Source: Sphingomonas jinjuensis
Lineage (GTDB): Bacteria > Pseudomonadota > Alphaproteobacteria > Sphingomonadales > Sphingomonadaceae
Direction: 5' to 3'
NCBI RefSeq assembly: GCF_014197105.1
Contig: NZ_JACIEV010000001.1
Span: forward strand, 434,001-498,000
DNA length: 64,000 nucleotides
Under the pieces are notes generated by a model, which did not search any database, was not told where the DNA came from, and saw only the letters and a list, made by a program, of their open reading frames with translations. Positions 36,701 through 44,922 of this stretch are shown piece after piece. How positions within the stretch are numbered: the stretch's first letter is position 1; every line of letters begins with the position of its first letter. Position numbers and translations under genes: made by a program.

Positions 36701-38758
36701 GCGCAGCTGTATCGTCGCGACGAGATCCAGGGCAACGGCCTCAGCGGCCCCTATCGCCTGTCGAGCAGCGACATCGTCCCCAACAGCGACAAGTTGCGGA
36801 TCGAGGTGCGCGATCGCTTCCGGTCCGAGCGGATCGTCGCATCGACGTCGCTGACTCGCCACATCGACTATGACATCGACGCCGTGGCGGGGACGATCCG
36901 CTTCCGCGAGCCGGTGCTGAGCCGCGACGCCGCGTTAAACCCGACCTTCATCGTCGTCGACTACGAGGTGGAGGGCGGCCGCGGCGGTAAGCTCGCCGCC
37001 GGGGGCCGGGTGGCGGCGCGCGTCGGTCGCGTCGAGATCGGTGCGGCGGCGCTGCGCGACGAGACGCTTGGCCGCGCTACCGTCGTCGGTGCCGACCTGC
37101 GCGCCAAGGTGGCCGCCGGCACCGAGGTGCGGGCAGAGGTGGCGACCGGAGGCCGCGCGGGTCTGAGCAGCGGCACCGCGATCCTTGCCGAAGCGGAGCA
37201 TCATGGCGGCGGCGTCGACGTCATCGGCTATGTGCGTCAGCAGGACGTGGGCTTCGGGCTCGGCCAGCAGAATCTGGTCGAGGCCGGGACGCGGAAAGTA
37301 GGGCTCGATGGCCGCGTCGCCATTGCCGATCGCTTCTCCCTCGCCGGGAGCGCCTGGTACCAGGACATGTTGGTCGGCAGCGGCCGTCGCGTCGCCGGCG
37401 ATGCGCGCATCGAATATCGCCGGCCGGGCGGCACGCTGTTCGCCGGCGGGCAGTTCGCCGACGATCGCGGCATCGACGGACGCGATCGGTCGTCGCGGCT
37501 GTTGATGCTGGGCGGGTCGAAGTCGCTGTTCGACGGCAAGCTGACGCTGGGTGGCCAGACGCAGTTCGCCCCCGGCGGCGACAAGGCATCGGTCGACTTT
37601 CCGATCCGCCACCAGCTGACCGCCGCCTGGCGGGTAACACCGGGGATCCGCCTGCTGGGCGGATATGAAATCACCGACGGCCGCGATTATGCAGCGCGCA
37701 CCGCGCAGATCGGCTTCGATGTCGCGCCATGGACGGGTGCCAAGCTGATGAGCACGCTCAACCAGCAGGCGATCGGCGAGAATGGCGCGCGCACCTTCGC
37801 CCAATATGGGCTCAACCAGTCGCTGCCGATCGGCAAGCGCTGGACGATCGATGCGACGCTCGACGCGGCCAGCACGGTGCGCGGACGCATCCCGCAAGGC
37901 GCGGTCGTCAATCCGCTGCAGCCAGTCGCCTCGGCGGGGTTCCTGGGCCGCGACCAGCTCAACGGCGACTATGCCGCGGTCACGCTCGGCGCGACCTATC
38001 GTTCGCCGCGCTGGTCGTGGAACGGGCGGATCGAGTATCGCGACGGCACGCGCGACGATCGCTGGGGGCTGATCAGCAATGTGTTGCGCTCGCTGGGCGA
38101 GGGGCGGACGCTGGCGTCGAGCGTGCGCGCCTATCGCCTGACCGATGGGGAGGGGCGCGTCGCAACGTCGGCGGCGGCCGATGTCGCGCTCGCCTGGCGC
38201 CCTCTCGACAGCCGCTGGTCGATCCTCGAGCGGTTGGTGCTGCGTCACGAGGATGCCGACGCCGGCTTCCGCGCCGATAACGTCCTGGCCGTACCGACCT
38301 TCGCTGCGGGGACCCAAGCGACGACGCGGATCGTCAACAACCTGGCGGTCAACTATCGCTCAGGCCCCGAGGGGCTCGGCCATGGCATCGAGGCAACCGT
38401 CTATTATGGCGCCAAATATGTGCAGGGGCGCTTCGCCGACGACCGCTTCGACGGATACATCGACGTGACCGGGTTCGACCTGCGCCGCGACATTGGCACA
38501 CGCTTCGACATCGGCGTGCAGGGATCGGTGCAGCACGGCTGGGATCGCGGGACCTGGTCGTGGAGCGGCGGACCGTCGGTCGGCGTGTCGCCGGCGACCA
38601 ACGTCTGGATCAGCGCCGGCTGGAACGTTGCCGGCTATCGCGACCGCGATTTCGAGGATGATCGCTACACCCGCCAGGGTCCCTATGTGACGATGCGGCT
38701 GAAGTTCGACCAGCTGTCGCTCGGCGCGGCCGGGCGCGCGCTGGGGATCGGCCGATGA
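33767..38758 (+). CDS. Large DUF11/outer-membrane barrel protein
   Basis: 1663-residue exported protein. A signal ends Q-P-A-A-A-Q. Residues about 25-345 are beta-rich with a D-S-T-N-G-R-M-V-D-G prealbumin-like part. A DUF11 domain covers about 347-470. A carboxypeptidase-regulatory-like domain (G-V-R-L-L-L-E-D-G-T-F-V-V-T-D-R-D-G-L-Y-H) lies near 480-560. From about 825 the sequence alternates like an outer-membrane barrel and ends with Y-V-T-M-R-L-K-F plus a short tail. It may export, anchor or assemble the smaller proteins. No usher or TonB-box motif was identified. Confidence 0.78.
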   Translation: MPIVHRLILLVLVLIGVGVQPAAAQTRVENRATLTFTDAGGPRSVASNLVSLDVMAAAKRPTRISFRFPAPDFRFDGMVCQTTPVMAFTPAPVDEAALAASTPAARADAYADMFVVLEAEGQNRDPARRDTAVLDVDVGPVHTTLPLLETGVDTGVFAGGVPATASGKYADLVPCDVRRVRGVPIRLSFTEDDRSLASTVDLLIDPAGYVFDSTNGRMVDGAIVSIVDADGKPAAVIGEDGTSAYPSTVVTGQTVTDASGRVYPGLPGRYRFPLLPPGTYFLKITPPAGYTAPSLASDDAIGRLRDPLGGRFLVSAASSGGPIVLATPDPVYVDVPVDPIGTQGSGKTPDTLLLTKIASVRDASPGDIVQYRLLLENRGTAPESDVHLLDTLPVGLRYEPRSTRGASEPTVSSDGRQLDFAMTPLAPGGSVELRYVVTIAPGAPVGPALNRARAFSRGNASAEAAASVRLRPLAFSDAITIVGRVSEGACGDPAERRKGIPGVRLLLEDGTFVVTDRDGLYHIEGARAGRHVVQLDTGSIPASYEPVACDTDSRQAGSAISRFVEGVGNVVKRVDFQLRPTGRTVNAAAALPIEVLGDAEAAGSRDWLAGQMPGVAWLFPAVDHNPRAPVLRVAIKHLPGQRVALTVNGTQTDPLAFDGTDTSGIVAVTRWSGLPLIDGDNRLEARILTDDGRTVETLSRTVHYAGAPVRAAFDAAKSRLVADGIRQPLLAVRITDASGRPVRAGTLVPFSVEQPYAAAQELDLEQRRQLAGLDRGATTARVVGDDGYAFIALQPTTQAGGVSATVMLGGDTRVERFPVRAWLEATRNQWIVVGFGAGSLGFEQLSRHGRSLPRVERNRLVGDGQLALYAKGRIKGSWLLTIAYDSDRRYDPDRGLLGTIDPDRYYTVYGDGSRQGYDAATAKKLYLRLERREFYALFGDIETAMTDTQLTRYSRTLTGAKAAYQGRWLRASGFVARTAQLYRRDEIQGNGLSGPYRLSSSDIVPNSDKLRIEVRDRFRSERIVASTSLTRHIDYDIDAVAGTIRFREPVLSRDAALNPTFIVVDYEVEGGRGGKLAAGGRVAARVGRVEIGAAALRDETLGRATVVGADLRAKVAAGTEVRAEVATGGRAGLSSGTAILAEAEHHGGGVDVIGYVRQQDVGFGLGQQNLVEAGTRKVGLDGRVAIADRFSLAGSAWYQDMLVGSGRRVAGDARIEYRRPGGTLFAGGQFADDRGIDGRDRSSRLLMLGGSKSLFDGKLTLGGQTQFAPGGDKASVDFPIRHQLTAAWRVTPGIRLLGGYEITDGRDYAARTAQIGFDVAPWTGAKLMSTLNQQAIGENGARTFAQYGLNQSLPIGKRWTIDATLDAASTVRGRIPQGAVVNPLQPVASAGFLGRDQLNGDYAAVTLGATYRSPRWSWNGRIEYRDGTRDDRWGLISNVLRSLGEGRTLASSVRAYRLTDGEGRVATSAAADVALAWRPLDSRWSILERLVLRHEDADAGFRADNVLAVPTFAAGTQATTRIVNNLAVNYRSGPEGLGHGIEATVYYGAKYVQGRFADDRFDGYIDVTGFDLRRDIGTRFDIGVQGSVQHGWDRGTWSWSGGPSVGVSPATNVWISAGWNVAGYRDRDFEDDRYTRQGPYVTMRLKFDQLSLGAAGRALGIGR

Positions 38759-39282
38759 AGGCTCGCTACCTGCTTCCGATATTGGCGATCGCCATCCCGG
38801 GCACCTTGTCGGCCGCGGCGCTGGTCGTCACCAAGTCGGTGTCCGTCGTCGCCGACCAGGTCAACACGCTCAACCCCAAGGCCCTGCCTGGATCAACGAT
38901 CGACGTCGCCCTTACCGTCGACAATCCCAACACCCTGCTGTCGAACAATATCGTCGGCCAGGTGAAGATCGTCGATACTATCCCCAGCTATCTGCAACTG
39001 CAGGTCACCGACTATGCCACGGCTGGTGCCGGGCCGATCGAATTCAACGATGGCAGCTTGCTCGGCACCGGCCTGATCAGCAGCGGCCTGTCGCTCAATT
39101 ACAAGGGGTTGCGCGACGCCACCGATGGTGTCGAATTCTCGACCGACGGAATCAACTGGACGTACCAGCCGACGTCGACCGGCGGCTACGACGCCAACGT
39201 CCGCGCGATCCGGGTGACGCTGACCGGCCTGCAGGCGCCGCTCTCGCGCTTCCGCCTGCGGTATCGCACGATGCTGCGCTAA
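38755..39282 (+). CDS. Exported DUF11-like surface protein 4
   Basis: 175-residue exported protein with a signal ending G-T-L-S-A-A. The mature start L-V-V-T-K-S-V-S-V-V-A-D-Q-V-N-T-L-N-P-K-A-L-P-G closely matches the C-terminal domain of the protein at 32569. The rest is beta-rich with no catalytic motif. The ATG overlaps the barrel-gene stop by four bases. A candidate terminator follows directly, so this is the last gene of the cluster. Confidence 0.75.
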   Translation: MKARYLLPILAIAIPGTLSAAALVVTKSVSVVADQVNTLNPKALPGSTIDVALTVDNPNTLLSNNIVGQVKIVDTIPSYLQLQVTDYATAGAGPIEFNDGSLLGTGLISSGLSLNYKGLRDATDGVEFSTDGINWTYQPTSTGGYDANVRAIRVTLTGLQAPLSRFRLRYRTMLR

Positions 39283-39285
39283 GGC

Positions 39286-39318
39286 ATCGGAAATGACTGA
39301 AGAAAGTCACCGATTTTT
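39286..39318 (+). terminator. Candidate terminator after the DUF11 cluster
   Basis: ATCGG...GACT, loop, AGTC...CCGAT followed by TTTTT. The stem has an internal bulge, so it is weaker than a classical terminator. It separates the surface-protein cluster from the PilZ gene. Confidence 0.6.
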
Positions 39319-39348
39319 ACCTTCTGCTTACCAAGGACGTGCCACTCC

Positions 39349-39966
39349 ATGGCGATGAACTCGGCCCCGGACCTGCGATTCACGACGGTCGATCCCGTCA
39401 CCCTCGGCGAGCAGCGGCGCCAGGGAAAGCGCCACCGCACGGTGCTGCTGATCGGCAGGGTGTCGCGGGGTGACGTCGAAAGCGCCTGTCTGGTTCACGA
39501 CATCTCGAAGAACGGCCTGATGGCGCGCTTCACGGTGGCGCCAAGCGTCGGCGACCGGTTGCGGATCGAGGTGCGCGGTCTGCCCGAGGTGTCGGCGACA
39601 ATCCGCTGGGTCAAGGAATATAAGGCGGGTCTGGAGTTCGACGAGGAGCAGGATCTGACCCGCGTCTTCCGGCTGCGCGCGGATGATGGCCATGTCGCAC
39701 GCACGCCGCGGTTCGCGATGAATGCGGTCGCGGACCTGAAGATCGGCGACCGGCCGATGGCGGTCGATCTGATCGATATCTCGCCCGGCGGCGTGAAGCT
39801 GGCTGGGGTCGAGGGCGTCGAGGTAGGGCAGGCCGGCCGGGTGCTGCTGCCCGATCTCGCCGAACCGGTGTTCGGCACCGTATGCTGGGTCCGCGAGGAT
39901 CGGCTGGGCTTCCGCTTCGTCACGCCGCTGCCGCTGACCGCCCTGTCGCGCGTCCTGGGATGCTGA
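39349..39966 (+). CDS. PilZ-domain protein, probably two PilZ modules
   Basis: 205-residue cytoplasmic protein with two PilZ-like modules. The first has R-R-Q-G-K-R-H-R-T-V and H-D-I-S-K-N-G-L; the second has D-I-S-P-G-G-V-K-L. The R-x(3)-R and D/N-x-S-x-x-G pattern in the first suggests c-di-GMP binding. It may tune motility or surface properties. Its place after the surface-protein cluster is suggestive, but a terminator lies between them. Confidence 0.83.
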   Translation: MAMNSAPDLRFTTVDPVTLGEQRRQGKRHRTVLLIGRVSRGDVESACLVHDISKNGLMARFTVAPSVGDRLRIEVRGLPEVSATIRWVKEYKAGLEFDEEQDLTRVFRLRADDGHVARTPRFAMNAVADLKIGDRPMAVDLIDISPGGVKLAGVEGVEVGQAGRVLLPDLAEPVFGTVCWVREDRLGFRFVTPLPLTALSRVLGC

Positions 39967-40006
39967 TCGGCTGACGAGGGGAGGGGCACAGCAGGCTGCC
40001 CGTCAC

Positions 40007-40093
40007 TGGTGCGGTCGAGAAGACTCGAACTTCCACGTCCTTTCGGACACAACGACCTCAACGTTGCGCGTCTACCAATTCCGCCACGACCGC
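40007..40093 (-). tRNA. tRNA-Leu (GAG)
   Basis: 87-base gene read on the reverse strand, starting GCGGTCG and ending CGACCGC-ACCA with encoded CCA. The anticodon loop T-T-GAG-G-T, anticodon at 40057-40059, reads CUC/CUU codons. A long variable arm (about 15 bases) identifies a class II leucine tRNA. The T-loop GTTCGAGTC is present. Confidence 0.96.
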
Positions 40094-40179
40094 ACGTGAT
40101 GTACCGCCGGAGAGCCCGGCGGCGGGTAGGCGGGAGCCCCTAGCAAAGCGGATCGCCCCCCGCAACGCCTTTAAGCGCG

Positions 40180-40950
40180 CTAGCTACCTTCGCCCGAGAA
40201 GCTCAATTCCAGCTTTTTCGAATTGGGTGGCACGTCGAGCTTCGCCGAGTTGAAATCGATCGTCCCGCCGGGCGCTAGCGTCCGCTGCTGCGGCGTGATC
40301 GTCCAGCTGAACACCACGCGACCCTGCGCGTCCTTCAGCTCGGCGGTGATGTCGGGCACGCGCTGGCGTTCGCTCGACGGGTTGCTCACCTGGCCACTGA
40401 TCGCGAACAGCTCGCTGCCATTCTCGAGCTCGCGGCGCTCGATCGGATTGTCCTTGAGCAGCAGCGGCGTTTCCGCGGCGCCGATCGGCAGCCCGATGCG
40501 CGCGAGCAGCCCCGGGGCGCCCAGCCAGACGATGACGCCGACCGCGGCGAGCATGAGGAGCCCGGCGATGATCGCCACCACCGTCGCGGTCCGCGCGCGG
40601 TTGCGGCGCGGACGGAACGGCGGCCGGTGCGCGAAGGCGTCGTAGTCGGGATCGGCGTCGACGGCAGGCGGCGGCATGGGGGCGGACGCCTGGAACGGCA
40701 TTTCCGGCGCGACGGCAATCGGTTCGGGCTGCTCCCCCACGTCCTCGACGGCTGGCGGCGGAGGGGGCGGCGGCGGCAGGATGTCGTCGATCTCCGCCGC
40801 GGTCAGCGCCCCGCGTGGCTTCTCGGCCTCGGCCGGGGCCTGATACCAGCTGTGCCGACAGCTGGCGCAGCGCACGACGCGGCCGTCGCCGCCGATCGCG
40901 CTGTCGGGGACCAGGTAGCGGGTACGGCATTCGGGGCATTCGAGGATCAT
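40180..40950 (-). CDS. Zinc-ribbon (MJ0042-type) membrane protein
   Basis: 256-residue protein. The N-terminal zinc ribbon has C-P-E-C ... C-A-S-C-R-H-S-W, the MJ0042 motif. A Pro-rich linker follows, then a single membrane helix near 120-145, and a periplasmic beta domain resembling FxLYD/DUF3426-type folds. I chose ATG 40950, directly at the zinc ribbon. It is divergent from ftsE, an arrangement found in other Sphingomonadales. Function unknown. Confidence 0.85.
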   Translation of the reverse strand: MILECPECRTRYLVPDSAIGGDGRVVRCASCRHSWYQAPAEAEKPRGALTAAEIDDILPPPPPPPPAVEDVGEQPEPIAVAPEMPFQASAPMPPPAVDADPDYDAFAHRPPFRPRRNRARTATVVAIIAGLLMLAAVGVIVWLGAPGLLARIGLPIGAAETPLLLKDNPIERRELENGSELFAISGQVSNPSSERQRVPDITAELKDAQGRVVFSWTITPQQRTLAPGGTIDFNSAKLDVPPNSKKLELSFSGEGS

Positions 40951-41070
40951 GCGCGCGCTGCTTCGAAGGCGAACCACGGACGTGGCTCGACGGTCGCGAA
41001 TCTAAGCATGGCGGCGGCGCGTCTGGCAAGCTTGAAGCCGCGCGCCCTTTCGTGGCAAGGCTGGCACCGG

Positions 41071-41778
41071 ATGGCCAGCATCGTGCAGTTCGAGAACGTC
41101 GGCTTGCGCTATGGCACCGGCCAGGAGACGCTGAGCGACGTCAGCTTTCAGCTGGGCGCCGGCACCTTCTATTTTCTCACCGGGGCGAGCGGCGCCGGCA
41201 AGACGTCGCTGTTGAAGCTCCTCTACCTCGCGCAACGGCCGAGCCGCGGCATCATCCGCCTGTTCGGCGAGGATGCGGTGACGATGTCGCGCGACCGGCT
41301 GCCGGCGATGCGGCGGCGGATGGGCGTCGTGTTCCAGGACTTCCGCCTGATCCCGCACCTGTCGGCGTGGGACAATATCGCGCTGCCGCTGCGCGTCGCG
41401 GGGTTGCCGGAGGACGAGGTGGAGCAGCCGGTCCGCGAGATGCTGGCCTGGGTCGGCCTGGCCGAGCGGGCGCATGCCCGGCCCGCGACACTGTCCGGCG
41501 GCGAGCAGCAGCGCGTGGCGATCGCCCGCGCCGTGGTCGGCCGGCCCGAGATCCTCGTCGCGGACGAGCCGACCGGCAACGTCGACCCGGATATGGCCGA
41601 TCGGCTGATCCACCTGTTCGAATCGATGAACAAGCTGGGGACGACGGTGGTCGTCGCGACGCACGACTTCCACCTGCTGGGACGCGTGCCGGGAGCGCAG
41701 ATGATGCGGCTCGACCGCGGACGCCTGCTCGATCCCACCGGCTCGCTGCGCCATCCGCCGAACGAGATCGATCCATGA
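41071..41778 (+). CDS. ftsE: Cell division ATP-binding protein FtsE
   Basis: 235-residue ABC ATPase that with FtsX links divisome to peptidoglycan hydrolases. Walker A is G-A-S-G-A-G-K-T-S, the signature is L-S-G-G-E-Q-Q-R-V, and Walker B is [10 protein letters not shown]. The start [10 protein letters not shown] is at 41071. The frame is open long before this but as a shadow of the divergent gene. It overlaps ftsX by four bases. Confidence 0.95.
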   Translation: MASIVQFENVGLRYGTGQETLSDVSFQLGAGTFYFLTGASGAGKTSLLKLLYLAQRPSRGIIRLFGEDAVTMSRDRLPAMRRRMGVVFQDFRLIPHLSAWDNIALPLRVAGLPEDEVEQPVREMLAWVGLAERAHARPATLSGGEQQRVAIARAVVGRPEILVADEPTGNVDPDMADRLIHLFESMNKLGTTVVVATHDFHLLGRVPGAQMMRLDRGRLLDPTGSLRHPPNEIDP

Positions 41779-42650
41779 GCGCGCGGGCGACGACGCGCCG
41801 GGTGCTCGACGATGCGGGGGGCTTCAGCGCCATGACCTGGGTCATGACGATCATGCTGTTCCTGACGCTGCTCGCCGCCGCCGGCGGGCTGGGACTGCGC
41901 AGCGCGACGGTTGCGCTCGATCGTCAGCTCGAGGGGCGGCTGACGGTGCAGGTGATCGACGGCAACGCCGTGCGGCGCGAGGCGACCGCGGCACGGGCGA
42001 TTGCCTTGCTCCGCCGGCTGCCAGGTGTGGTGCAGGTCGAGCGCGTCCCGGCCGAGGAACTCGCGCGGCTGGTGCGACCTTGGCTCGGCACCGACGCCGA
42101 CGACGCCGATCTGCCGATGCCAGCGATGATCGACGTCGACCTGGCGGGGGCCGAGGCGACGGCGGCGGTGTCGACCGCGCTTGCCAGGGTGTCGCCGACG
42201 ATCCGCGTCGACCGGCACGAGAGCTGGATGTCGCCGGTCAGCGGCTTCATGACGTCGCTCAGCTGGCTGGCGGCGGCGCTGGTGCTGCTCATGCTGGCGG
42301 CGACGACCGCGGTGGTGACGCTGGCGGCGCGGGCAGGTCTCGAGAGCCATCGCGCGACGATCGAGGTCATGCACATGCTCGGCTCGACCGACGTCCAGGT
42401 CGCGCGGCTGTTTCAGCGGCGGATCGCGCTCGATGCGGCTTTGGGCGGCGGGGTCGGCGGGATGGCGGCGCTGGCGACGCTGGCGTTCCTCGGCTGGCGG
42501 CTGACCGCGCTCGATTCGCAGCTGCTGACCGGGATCCGGCTGGGCGTGGTCGACTGGCTGGCGCTGGCGCTGGTGCCGCTGGCCTTCGTCGGGCTGGCGA
42601 CGCTGGCGGCGCGGGCGACGGTGATCGGTGCGTTGAGGCGGACGCTGTGA
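41775..42650 (+). CDS. ftsX: Cell division protein FtsX
   Basis: 291-residue permease-like partner of FtsE. An N-terminal membrane helix follows G-G-F-S-A-M-T-W. A periplasmic domain lies at about 45-160, and three more helices follow, with [10 protein letters not shown] in the family's FtsX domain. It overlaps ftsE and ydcF by four bases each. The shadow frame beginning 40815 was trimmed. Confidence 0.93.
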   Translation: MSARATTRRVLDDAGGFSAMTWVMTIMLFLTLLAAAGGLGLRSATVALDRQLEGRLTVQVIDGNAVRREATAARAIALLRRLPGVVQVERVPAEELARLVRPWLGTDADDADLPMPAMIDVDLAGAEATAAVSTALARVSPTIRVDRHESWMSPVSGFMTSLSWLAAALVLLMLAATTAVVTLAARAGLESHRATIEVMHMLGSTDVQVARLFQRRIALDAALGGGVGGMAALATLAFLGWRLTALDSQLLTGIRLGVVDWLALALVPLAFVGLATLAARATVIGALRRTL

Positions 42651-43186
42651 TCGTCCGTTTCGTCGGCATGCTGGCGCTGGTCTGGTGCCTGGGCTTCGCG
42701 GCCTTCATGCTGTTGTTGCCGCGGCCGATGGAGCGCGCGCAGACGACCGATGCGATCGTCGTGCCGACCGGCGGCGCCGGCCGGATCGATCGCGGCATCG
42801 CGCTGATCCAGGCGCATCAGGCCAAGCGCATGCTCGTCACCGGCGTCGCGCCGGGGGTGCGGCCGATCGACCTGGCGCAGACGTACAAGGTGCCGGCCGC
42901 GCTGTTCGACTGCTGTATCGACCTGGGCGGCGAAGCGGTCGATACGCGTTCGAACGCGGAGGAAACCGCGGCATGGGTCGAAGCGCACGGCTATCGCACG
43001 GTGCGGCTGGTGACGTCGGACTGGCACGTACCGCGCGCCCGGATGGAGCTGAGCGCGGCACTGGGGCCGGGCGTTGTGGTGTTCGGCGACGGGGTGCCCT
43101 CGACGCCGCGGCTAGCGACGCTGGTCAACGAATATAACAAGTTGCTGCTGCGCGGGGTGGCGCTTTGGACGGGGGTGGGGACGTGA
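42647..43186 (+). CDS. YdcF-like DUF218 protein
   Basis: 179-residue protein with one N-terminal membrane helix, then a DUF218 domain: [13 protein letters not shown] and [21 protein letters not shown]218 proteins (SanA/YdcF) are linked to envelope barrier function. GTG at 42647 overlaps the ftsX stop (GTGA). It is translationally coupled to ftsX and plsC. Confidence 0.87.
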   Translation: MIVRFVGMLALVWCLGFAAFMLLLPRPMERAQTTDAIVVPTGGAGRIDRGIALIQAHQAKRMLVTGVAPGVRPIDLAQTYKVPAALFDCCIDLGGEAVDTRSNAEETAAWVEAHGYRTVRLVTSDWHVPRARMELSAALGPGVVVFGDGVPSTPRLATLVNEYNKLLLRGVALWTGVGT

Positions 43187-43869
43187 TTGCCTGGTTGCGG
43201 ACGGCTGCCTTCAGCCTTGTGTTCTACGGCCTGTCGGTGCCGATCGTCCTATTCGCGCCGGTCGCGGCGGTGTTCGGCCAGCCGACGCTGATCCGCTATG
43301 TGCGGATCTGGGTTCTGACCCAACGCTGGTCGGCGGCGACGTTCCTGGGCATCCGCTGGCGTCGTGAGGGCGCGAAGCCCGACCAGCCGGTGTTGTACGT
43401 CGCCAAGCATCAGTCGATGTTCGATGCGGTGCAGGCGCCGGTGCTGCTCGACGCGCCGGTGATCGTGCTGAAACGGGAGCTGGCGCGGATCCCGGTGTGG
43501 GGATGGACGGTCCAGCGCTATGGCGCGATCGTCGTCGATCGCGACGCGTCGGCCAAGGCGCTGCGCCAGATGGTCCGCGAAGGAAAGGCGGCGCGGGCGG
43601 CGGGGCGGTCGATCCTGATCTTTCCCGAAGGCACGCGGGTGCGGCCCGGCGAGCAGCCGCCGCTGCGATCGGGATTTGCGGGGCTGTACCGGGCGCTGGG
43701 GATGGCCGCGGTGCCGGTCGCCAACGACAGTGGGCGGCTGTGGCCGAAGACGGGGGCCAAGCGGCCGGGAATGGTGACGTTTCTGTTCGGCGAGCCCATC
43801 CCGCCGGGATTGTCGCGCGACGAGGTCGAGGCGCGGGCGCACCGCGGGATCAACGCGCTCGACCGCTAG
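43183..43869 (+). CDS. plsC: 1-acyl-sn-glycerol-3-phosphate acyltransferase
   Basis: 228-residue membrane-associated acyltransferase that makes phosphatidic acid. The catalytic H-x(4)-D is in A-K-H-Q-S-M-F-D. The substrate site is I-F-P-E-G-T-R. One N-terminal membrane helix is present. GTG at 43183 overlaps the YdcF stop (GTGA). It ends three bases before the convergent tyrA stop. Confidence 0.92.
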   Translation: MIAWLRTAAFSLVFYGLSVPIVLFAPVAAVFGQPTLIRYVRIWVLTQRWSAATFLGIRWRREGAKPDQPVLYVAKHQSMFDAVQAPVLLDAPVIVLKRELARIPVWGWTVQRYGAIVVDRDASAKALRQMVREGKAARAAGRSILIFPEGTRVRPGEQPPLRSGFAGLYRALGMAAVPVANDSGRLWPKTGAKRPGMVTFLFGEPIPPGLSRDEVEARAHRGINALDR

Positions 43870-43872
43870 CGT

Positions 43873-44781
43873 CTATTCGTGGCTGCGGCCGAAGTCGGCG
43901 GCGGCGTCGTCCTGGCCCTGCTCGACGATCGAGCGACGGACGGCCCTGGTGCGGGTGAACAGGTCGAACAGCTCGTCGCCCTTGCCCCAGCGGATCGCAC
44001 GCTGGAGCGCGGACAGATCCTCGCTGAAGCGCTGGAGCATCTCCAGCACCGCCTCGCGGTTCGTCAGGAAGACGTCGCGCCACATCGTCGGGTCGGAGGC
44101 GGCGATGCGAGTGAAGTCGCGGAAGCCGCCGGCGGAATATTTGATCACCTCGCCCTTCGTCACTTCCTCAAGGTCGGAGGCGGTGCCGACGATGGTGTAG
44201 GCGATGAGATGGGGCAGGTGGCTGGTGATCGCGAGGACGCGGTCGTGGTGCTCGGCGTCCATCGTCTCGACGTCGGCACCCAGGCGGCGCCAGAATTCGG
44301 CGACCCGCTCGGTAGCAAGGGGGTCGGTGTCCGCGGCGGGCGTAAGGATGCACCAGCGGTGGCGGAACAGCGTGGCGAAGCCCGCTTCCGGTCCCGACTG
44401 TTCGGTGCCCGCGACAGGATGGGCCGGGACGATGGTGGCACCGGGCAACGCCTCCGTCAGCGCGGCGGCGACCGAGGCCTTGCAACTGCCAACGTCGCTG
44501 ACGATCGCCTCGGCGGGCAGCTCCTCGGCGAAAGAAGCCGCCGCGGTCCCCATCGCGCCGACGGGAACGCACAGGATGACCAGGTCGGCGTCGATCACCG
44601 CGGCGCCCGCGCTGTCGGCGATGTCGTCGGCGAGATCGATGCGGCGCGCCGTCTCGCGCACCTCGGCGTCGGCGTCATAGCCGGTCAGGCGGACGGTCGG
44701 CATCGACGCGCGGACGGCGCGGGCGATCGAGGAGCCGATCAGGCCGAGGCCGACGACGGTGACGCGAGCGAAGGGGAGCAT
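43873..44781 (-). CDS. tyrA: Prephenate/cyclohexadienyl dehydrogenase
   Basis: 302-residue NAD(P)-dependent enzyme of tyrosine synthesis, using prephenate or arogenate. The nucleotide loop G-L-G-L-I-G-S-S is at the N-terminus. The catalytic histidine is probably in P-A-H-P-V-A-G-T-E. hisC lies upstream on the same strand, separated by a dispersed repeat of about 140 bases. In Alphaproteobacteria this HisC often also transaminates aromatic precursors. Confidence 0.94.
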   Translation of the reverse strand: MLPFARVTVVGLGLIGSSIARAVRASMPTVRLTGYDADAEVRETARRIDLADDIADSAGAAVIDADLVILCVPVGAMGTAAASFAEELPAEAIVSDVGSCKASVAAALTEALPGATIVPAHPVAGTEQSGPEAGFATLFRHRWCILTPAADTDPLATERVAEFWRRLGADVETMDAEHHDRVLAITSHLPHLIAYTIVGTASDLEEVTKGEVIKYSAGGFRDFTRIAASDPTMWRDVFLTNREAVLEMLQRFSEDLSALQRAIRWGKGDELFDLFTRTRAVRRSIVEQGQDDAAADFGRSHE

Positions 44782-44801
44782 GATAGGTCTATTTTCCTAA
44801 C

Positions 44802-44911
44802 CCGTTCGTGGTGAGGAGGCGGTGAGCGTAGCCGAACCGCCGTCCCGAACCACATGCCCTTCGAGACGAGGCTTCGACTGCGCTCAGCCTCTCCTCAGGG
44901 CGAACGGGGGG
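44802..44911. repeat. Dispersed repeat between hisC and tyrA
   Basis: The outer arms CCCGTTCGTGGTGAGGA and TCCTCAGGGCGAACGGG pair with three mismatches. Inside are CCTTCGAGACG and a CTCAGCC run, a type common in sphingomonad genomes. A relative is at 59156-59230. Confidence 0.65.
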
Positions 44912-44922
44912 AGCGGGCATCG

